A stretch of 9,166 nucleotides of DNA from NCBI GenBank assembly GCA_934621705.1, contig CAKTUP010000084.1:1-9166 (forward strand). The letters are read 5' to 3'. Numbering within the stretch: the stretch's first letter is position 1; each line of letters opens with the position of its first letter. Position numbers and translations under genes: made by a program. The notes beneath the pieces were generated by a model, which was not told the origin of the DNA, made no database searches, and worked only from the letters and a program-made list of their open reading frames with translations. The stretch comes from an uncultured Petrimonas sp. (GTDB lineage: Bacteria > Bacteroidota > Bacteroidia > Bacteroidales > Dysgonomonadaceae). Of the stretch, positions 6,677 to 9,166 are shown piece after piece.

Positions 6677-7219
6677 ATGAAAAGTGCAGAGAAATCAGGC
6701 CTTGATTTTGTGATTGATAAGTTGACAAACTCAATCCAAAATGTGATAACAGGTGATAGTTTTGCCACTGATGTGACTCTTGTGAATAATGTTTCTGAAT
6801 TAAAAACAGTTTTGAAAAAGAATGGATGGAATTTCAATTGGAAAAACGAGTTTAAAAATCCTTTGAGAACTGTTTATAAATTGACAATTCACCAAAACGA
6901 AAATATAATTCAGGGATTGATAAGCTTAGAAATCAGATTTGACCACGTTTATATGCATTTGATTGAAAGCGCACCTTTCAATAAAGGAAAGGAGAAGGTT
7001 TACACAGGAGTTCCGGGAAATTTGGTTGCTTTTGCCTGTAAGATTTCTTTTCAAAAAGGATACGAAGGAAATGTGTCATTTGTTGCAAAAAGCCAATTGA
7101 TTAATCACTATGAACAATCTTTGGGTGCAATTCACGCAGGGGGAAGAATTATGATAATTGATACAACTGCGGCATTAAGATTAACAAATAAATATTATCC
7201 AAATGAAACGAGCAGATGA
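6677..7219 (+). CDS. GNAT-like (acetyltransferase-fold) protein, function unknown
   Basis: This 180-residue soluble protein has no signal peptide. The central strand pair GLISLEIRFDHVYMHLIE (about 80-97) is followed by VYTGVPGNLVAFACKISFQKG (108-128). This has the strand-loop-helix arrangement of a GNAT acetyl-CoA site, with GVPGN in place of the classical Q/RxxGxG/A loop. The later part, LINHYEQSLGAIHAGGRIMIID (141-162), fits the last helix and strands of the fold. The assignment is by pattern, not by a profile search, and neither substrate nor activity is known. Its base composition is clearly more AT-rich than aroA upstream and the CCG-protein gene downstream, suggesting acquisition. A small basic protein follows 71 bp downstream on the same strand. 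From memory, such GNAT-like/small-protein pairs recur in Bacteroidota, and a toxin-antitoxin-like role is possible but unproven. Confidence 0.6.
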   Translation: MKSAEKSGLDFVIDKLTNSIQNVITGDSFATDVTLVNNVSELKTVLKKNGWNFNWKNEFKNPLRTVYKLTIHQNENIIQGLISLEIRFDHVYMHLIESAPFNKGKEKVYTGVPGNLVAFACKISFQKGYEGNVSFVAKSQLINHYEQSLGAIHAGGRIMIIDTTAALRLTNKYYPNETSR

Positions 7220-7290
7220 ATCAGCCACGTACGAGAGTATGATTATTGTGAGTTCTATGTGGGCATAATGTGAAAATAAAATATAAACAA

Positions 7291-7485
7291 ATGAAAAATA
7301 AAACCGTAGAATTGGATGTGGATTTCATTGGTGGCGAAAAACCTTTAACAAAAGAAGAAGAATTGACAATCAGTGAATTTATTCGCAAATCCAAAGAGAA
7401 TCGACTAAAAGATAAAGCCGTTTTGAAATCAAAACTAAAGAGAAAGAAACGGTCTGAAAAAACCATTGCCCCGATGGGGATTTAG
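7291..7485 (+). CDS. Small basic protein, partner of the GNAT-like gene
   Basis: The predicted protein has 64 residues. Its N-terminus is a beta-like segment (VELDVDFIGG, 5-14), followed by an acidic-to-mixed helix (LTKEEELTISEFIRKSKENR, 19-38) and a strongly basic tail (KSKLKRKKR, near 46-54). The ATG at 7291 sits after an AT-rich leader (AATATAAACAA). An in-frame GTG at 7270 would add seven lysine-rich residues and is less likely. The organisation (a larger enzyme-like gene first, then a small protein with a defined head and a charged tail) would suit an antitoxin, or an accessory factor that binds nucleic acid or the upstream protein; both are inference. Low GC is shared with the upstream gene. 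No known family can be named from sequence alone. Confidence 0.6.
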   Translation: MKNKTVELDVDFIGGEKPLTKEEELTISEFIRKSKENRLKDKAVLKSKLKRKKRSEKTIAPMGI

Positions 7486-7525
7486 CAATTGTAATTCATT
7501 ACGGTAGAATGAAAGGAATAATTAT

Positions 7526-7972
7526 ATGATAAGTTTATATATTTTAATTGGTATTATAGTGTTCTTTATTCTGGCGCTGTACGTTTCAAACGCCATACAA
7601 CGAAAGAAAGGAAACACGCAGGAACGCGAAACGCCGATGCCTTCCATAGACGTGAGAACTCGGCAGGAGAAAGACAGCGGGTGCTGCGGCGCACACGAAG
7701 TGTGCGAAAAAGACAGCCTGATAGCCGCTTTCGTTGAAGAACCCGAATATTTTGACGACGAAGAACTCGATCGTTTCCATTTCCGTGATTCCGGCAACTA
7801 TACCGACAAAGAAGTGGAAGAGTTTCGCGATGTTTTCTATACTATCGTGGACGAAGAAAAGCCGCGATGGGTGCGCAGCCTGCAACTTCGCGAGATAGCC
7901 GTTCCCGACCAGATGAAAGACGAAATCGTACTTCTTGTCAACGATTTACGCGAAGCAAAAATGCATGCGTAA
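7526..7972 (+). CDS. Membrane-anchored conserved protein with CCGxHxxC motif
   Basis: The predicted protein has 148 residues. Residues 2-22 (ISLYILIGIIVFFILALYVSN) form one hydrophobic helix and are followed by positive residues (QRKKG), so the bulk is predicted to face the cytoplasm. A Cys/His cluster, GCCGAHEVCEKDSL (52-65), looks like a metal-binding site. An acidic helical part follows (EYFDDEELDRF, YTDKEVEEFRDVFYT), ending WVRSLQLREIAVPDQMKDE. From memory, related Bacteroidales proteins are annotated as hypothetical or, without clear support, 'phospholipase'; no lipase motif is visible here. A Shine-Dalgarno-like AAAGGA at 7512-7517 sits 8 nt before the ATG at 7526, unusually good for this window. 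The neighbouring downstream gene is a zinc/manganese-type ABC permease, which makes a metal-related role attractive but unproven. Confidence 0.75.
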   Translation: MISLYILIGIIVFFILALYVSNAIQRKKGNTQERETPMPSIDVRTRQEKDSGCCGAHEVCEKDSLIAAFVEEPEYFDDEELDRFHFRDSGNYTDKEVEEFRDVFYTIVDEEKPRWVRSLQLREIAVPDQMKDEIVLLVNDLREAKMHA

Positions 7973-8181
7973 CAAATTACGATTCACGATTTAAGCCCCT
8001 CCCCAGCCCTCCCCAAAAGGGAGGGAGCGTTGGATTACCGCACGAAAAAGAATTTGATAAACGGTAGTAAAGATATATATAAACAGAGCTTTTAAACATT
8101 GGACAAACGATGAAATGCGCACCGCTTCCCCTCTCTGGGAGAGGATTGAGGGGAGGTCGCACCTCGTAACCCGTAACAAAT
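7968..8181. repeat. 10-bp direct repeats CGTAACAAAT flanking the spacer between the CCG-protein gene and the permease gene
   Basis: CGTAACAAAT occurs at 7968-7977, containing the TAA stop of the CCG-protein gene, and at 8172-8181, running into the permease ATG at 8180. The sequence between them holds the GC-rich inverted repeats. Removing one copy plus the intervening 194 bp would leave TAA-CAA-ATG, a 3-nt intergenic distance. The pattern fits a target-site duplication or recombination footprint around a small insertion; chance similarity is not excluded. Confidence 0.55.
7995..8156. repeat. GC-rich inverted-repeat element (palindromic, REP/MITE-like)
   Basis: The left arm (7995-8029) contains a hairpin, CCCTCCC (8007-8013) with GGGAGGG (8019-8025) around a 5-nt loop. 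The right arm (8122-8156) contains CCTCTC (8130-8135) with GAGAGG (8139-8144) around TGG. The right arm read on the minus strand resembles the left arm: both go C-rich, hairpin, G-rich, then AGCG. The arms are thus imperfect inverted copies about 95 bp apart with an AT-rich middle. Similar 'CCCCTCCCCAGCCCTCCCC' elements are, from memory, scattered between genes in many Bacteroidota. No U-tract follows either hairpin, so they are not typical Rho-independent terminators, though read-through effects are possible. Confidence 0.65.
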
Positions 8182-8998
8182 GAACGTCCTCGAATTACTG
8201 AACTACGCTTTTTTTCGGAATGCATTGCTTGGAAGCCTTTTCGCGAGCATTGCCTGCGGCATTATTGGTACGTATGTGGTTACGCGGCGGCTGGTTTTTA
8301 TTAGCGGCGGAATTACGCACGCGTCGTTTGGCGGATTGGGGATTGGTTTTTATTTCGGATTAAATCCCATCTTTTCGGCGATGGTTTTTTCGGCATTTTC
8401 GGCTTTTGGTATTCAATGGTTGTCGCGAAAACAAGGCGTGCGCGAAGATTCAGCCATTGCCGTTTTCTGGTCGCTGGGAATGGCGATAGGGATTATGCTC
8501 ACGTTTCTTACACCGGGCTATGCCCCTAACTTATCTGAATATCTTTTTGGTAATATTCTCACCATCACCCAAACCGATATTGTTTCACTTGTTATACTTT
8601 CCGGCATTCTTTTTTTGTTCTTTATCGTTAATTATCATGCCATTGTATCCGTCTCGTTTGATACGCAATTTGCTCAAACCCGAAGGGTAAATACCCAGTT
8701 TATAGAGTACGCGATGATGCTTTTCGTTGCGGTTACTATCGTGTTGAGCATTCGCTTGGTGGGAATCGTGCTGCTGATGTCGCTTATTACCGTTCCGCAA
8801 ATGACGGCTAACCTTTTTACTGTGAATTATTCCCGCATCATTTCCCTTTCCGTAGGAATCAGTTTTGTGGCGTGTGTGGTGGGGTTGTTGTTGTCGTATT
8901 ACCTGAACGTGCCGTCGGGAGCGTTTATTATTTTTGTGCTGATCGTGGTTTTTTTTGTGGGGAAGGGGATAAAAGCGATAATAAAAAAGAAAGAATAA
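8180..8998 (+). CDS. Metal ABC transporter permease, ABC-3 family (ZnuB/MntB/TroC-like)
   Basis: This is an integral inner-membrane subunit of an ATP-driven importer for zinc, manganese or iron. The 272-residue protein has about 7-8 hydrophobic helices and no signal peptide. Family hallmarks are RRLVFISGGITHASFGGLGIG (36-56; other members have ISDGLSHSALPG-type sequences), EYLFGNILTIT (120-130) and RLVGIVLLMSLITVPQMTA (192-210). The end is short and lysine-rich (IKAIIKKKE). The ATG at 8180 is the first residue of a normal N-terminus. The partner ATPase and solute-binding lipoprotein are not in this window: the CCGxHxxC gene lies upstream and an unrelated-looking sensor-like gene begins downstream. 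The metal specificity cannot be decided from the permease alone. Its upstream spacer seems to have been enlarged by a repeat element. Confidence 0.93.
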   Translation: MNVLELLNYAFFRNALLGSLFASIACGIIGTYVVTRRLVFISGGITHASFGGLGIGFYFGLNPIFSAMVFSAFSAFGIQWLSRKQGVREDSAIAVFWSLGMAIGIMLTFLTPGYAPNLSEYLFGNILTITQTDIVSLVILSGILFLFFIVNYHAIVSVSFDTQFAQTRRVNTQFIEYAMMLFVAVTIVLSIRLVGIVLLMSLITVPQMTANLFTVNYSRIISLSVGISFVACVVGLLLSYYLNVPSGAFIIFVLIVVFFVGKGIKAIIKKKE

Positions 8999-9019
8999 AA
9001 CAAACAAAGACATTTTCAT

Positions 9020-9027
9020 TAACTTTA
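9020..9027 (+). promoter_or_regulatory. Weak candidate -7 box upstream of the lipoprotein gene
   Basis: TAACTTTA matches the Bacteroidota -7 box TAnnTTTG except at the last base. It would place transcription start near 9034, about 17 nt before the ATG at 9051. No TTG-type -33 element is seen at the expected distance, so this is only a suggestion. Confidence 0.25.
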
Positions 9028-9050
9028 TTGCTTTACATCATGTTTTTATC

Positions 9051-9166
9051 ATGCAAGTAAAACCTTATCATATCACTATTTTGCTTTTAGCAATCATTCT
9101 TTTTATGGCTTGCAGTCAAGACCAAAGACAGAAAGAATACGTTATAGGTTTTTCTCAATGTATGAC
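9051..9166 (+). CDS. N-terminus of a lipoprotein-like, periplasmic sugar-binding-type sensor (3' end outside window)
   Basis: Only 38 codons are visible. Residues about 5-19 form a hydrophobic signal segment (PYHITILLLAIILFM). It is followed by AC-SQDQ, a possible lipobox Cys at residue 21, so the product may be lipid-anchored or held by an uncleaved helix facing the periplasm. The mature part opens with KEYVIGFSQCM. An 'IGxSQC' beginning is typical of Peripla_BP-type sugar-binding regions, including those fused to hybrid two-component regulators of carbohydrate use in Bacteroides, so that is the leading guess. A free-standing sugar-binding lipoprotein is the alternative. The gene begins 52 bp after the permease stop codon on the same strand. 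There is no reason in the visible sequence to connect it to metal transport. The ATG at 9051 is the only start giving this signal. Confidence 0.55.
   Translation, partial: MQVKPYHITILLLAIILFMACSQDQRQKEYVIGFSQCM

Noticed and set aside
8007..8025. GC-rich hairpin as a Rho-independent terminator
   Set aside because: The stem is convincing, but no U-run follows and the same motif recurs inverted at 8122-8156, which suits a repeat element better.
8585..9019. 144-codon minus-strand open frame over the permease 3' end
   Set aside because: The translation is a His/Lys/Asn-rich shadow of hydrophobic codons and has no start context or domain.

Overview
The window looks like a chromosomal segment of a Bacteroidota, most likely Bacteroidales, member. 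All genes recognised are on the + strand. Two upstream regions carry perfect matches to the Bacteroidota -7 promoter box TAnnTTTG. Most starts have A-rich leaders rather than a strong Shine-Dalgarno. The CysS, AroA, RhuM-PLD and CCG-protein sequences also resemble Bacteroidales versions as I remember them; no database search was run.

Layout. (1) 1-929: the C-terminal two thirds of cysteinyl-tRNA synthetase, cut by the window edge. (2) 930-1095: a gap with short direct repeats, three 15-bp-phased TTTGTAA units (two of them the full dyad TTTGTAACAAA) and a strong promoter. (3) 1096-3097: a two-gene unit, a P-loop AAA/STAND-like ATPase followed 28 bp later by a RhuM-type DNA-binding head fused to a PLD-like tail. 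(4) 3153-5262: yaaA (peroxide stress) and a sodium-coupled NSS-family transporter, 13 bp apart. (5) 5263-5373: an imperfect tandem duplication and a promoter, then aroA (5374-6600). (6) 6677-7485: an AT-rich pair, a GNAT-like protein of 180 aa and a small basic protein of 64 aa. (7) 7526-8998: a membrane-anchored CCGxHxxC protein and a zinc/manganese-type ABC permease, separated by a 207-bp spacer with GC-rich inverted repeats. (8) 9051-9166: the start of a lipoprotein-like gene resembling the sugar-binding sensor region of hybrid two-component regulators.

Housekeeping genes (cysS, yaaA, aroA) alternate with two small accessory modules: ATPase/RhuM-PLD and GNAT/small basic protein. These modules are the parts most likely to hold something undescribed. 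The ATPase/RhuM-PLD unit has its own operator-like promoter and could be a self-regulated mobile or defence-type cassette. The spacer before the permease is flanked by a 10-bp direct repeat (CGTAACAAAT). Collapsing it would put the upstream stop codon 3 nt from the permease start, which suggests that a small element split a formerly coupled operon.

No tRNA, rRNA, CRISPR array or recognisable transposase was seen. No gene-free stretch exceeds 300 bp.
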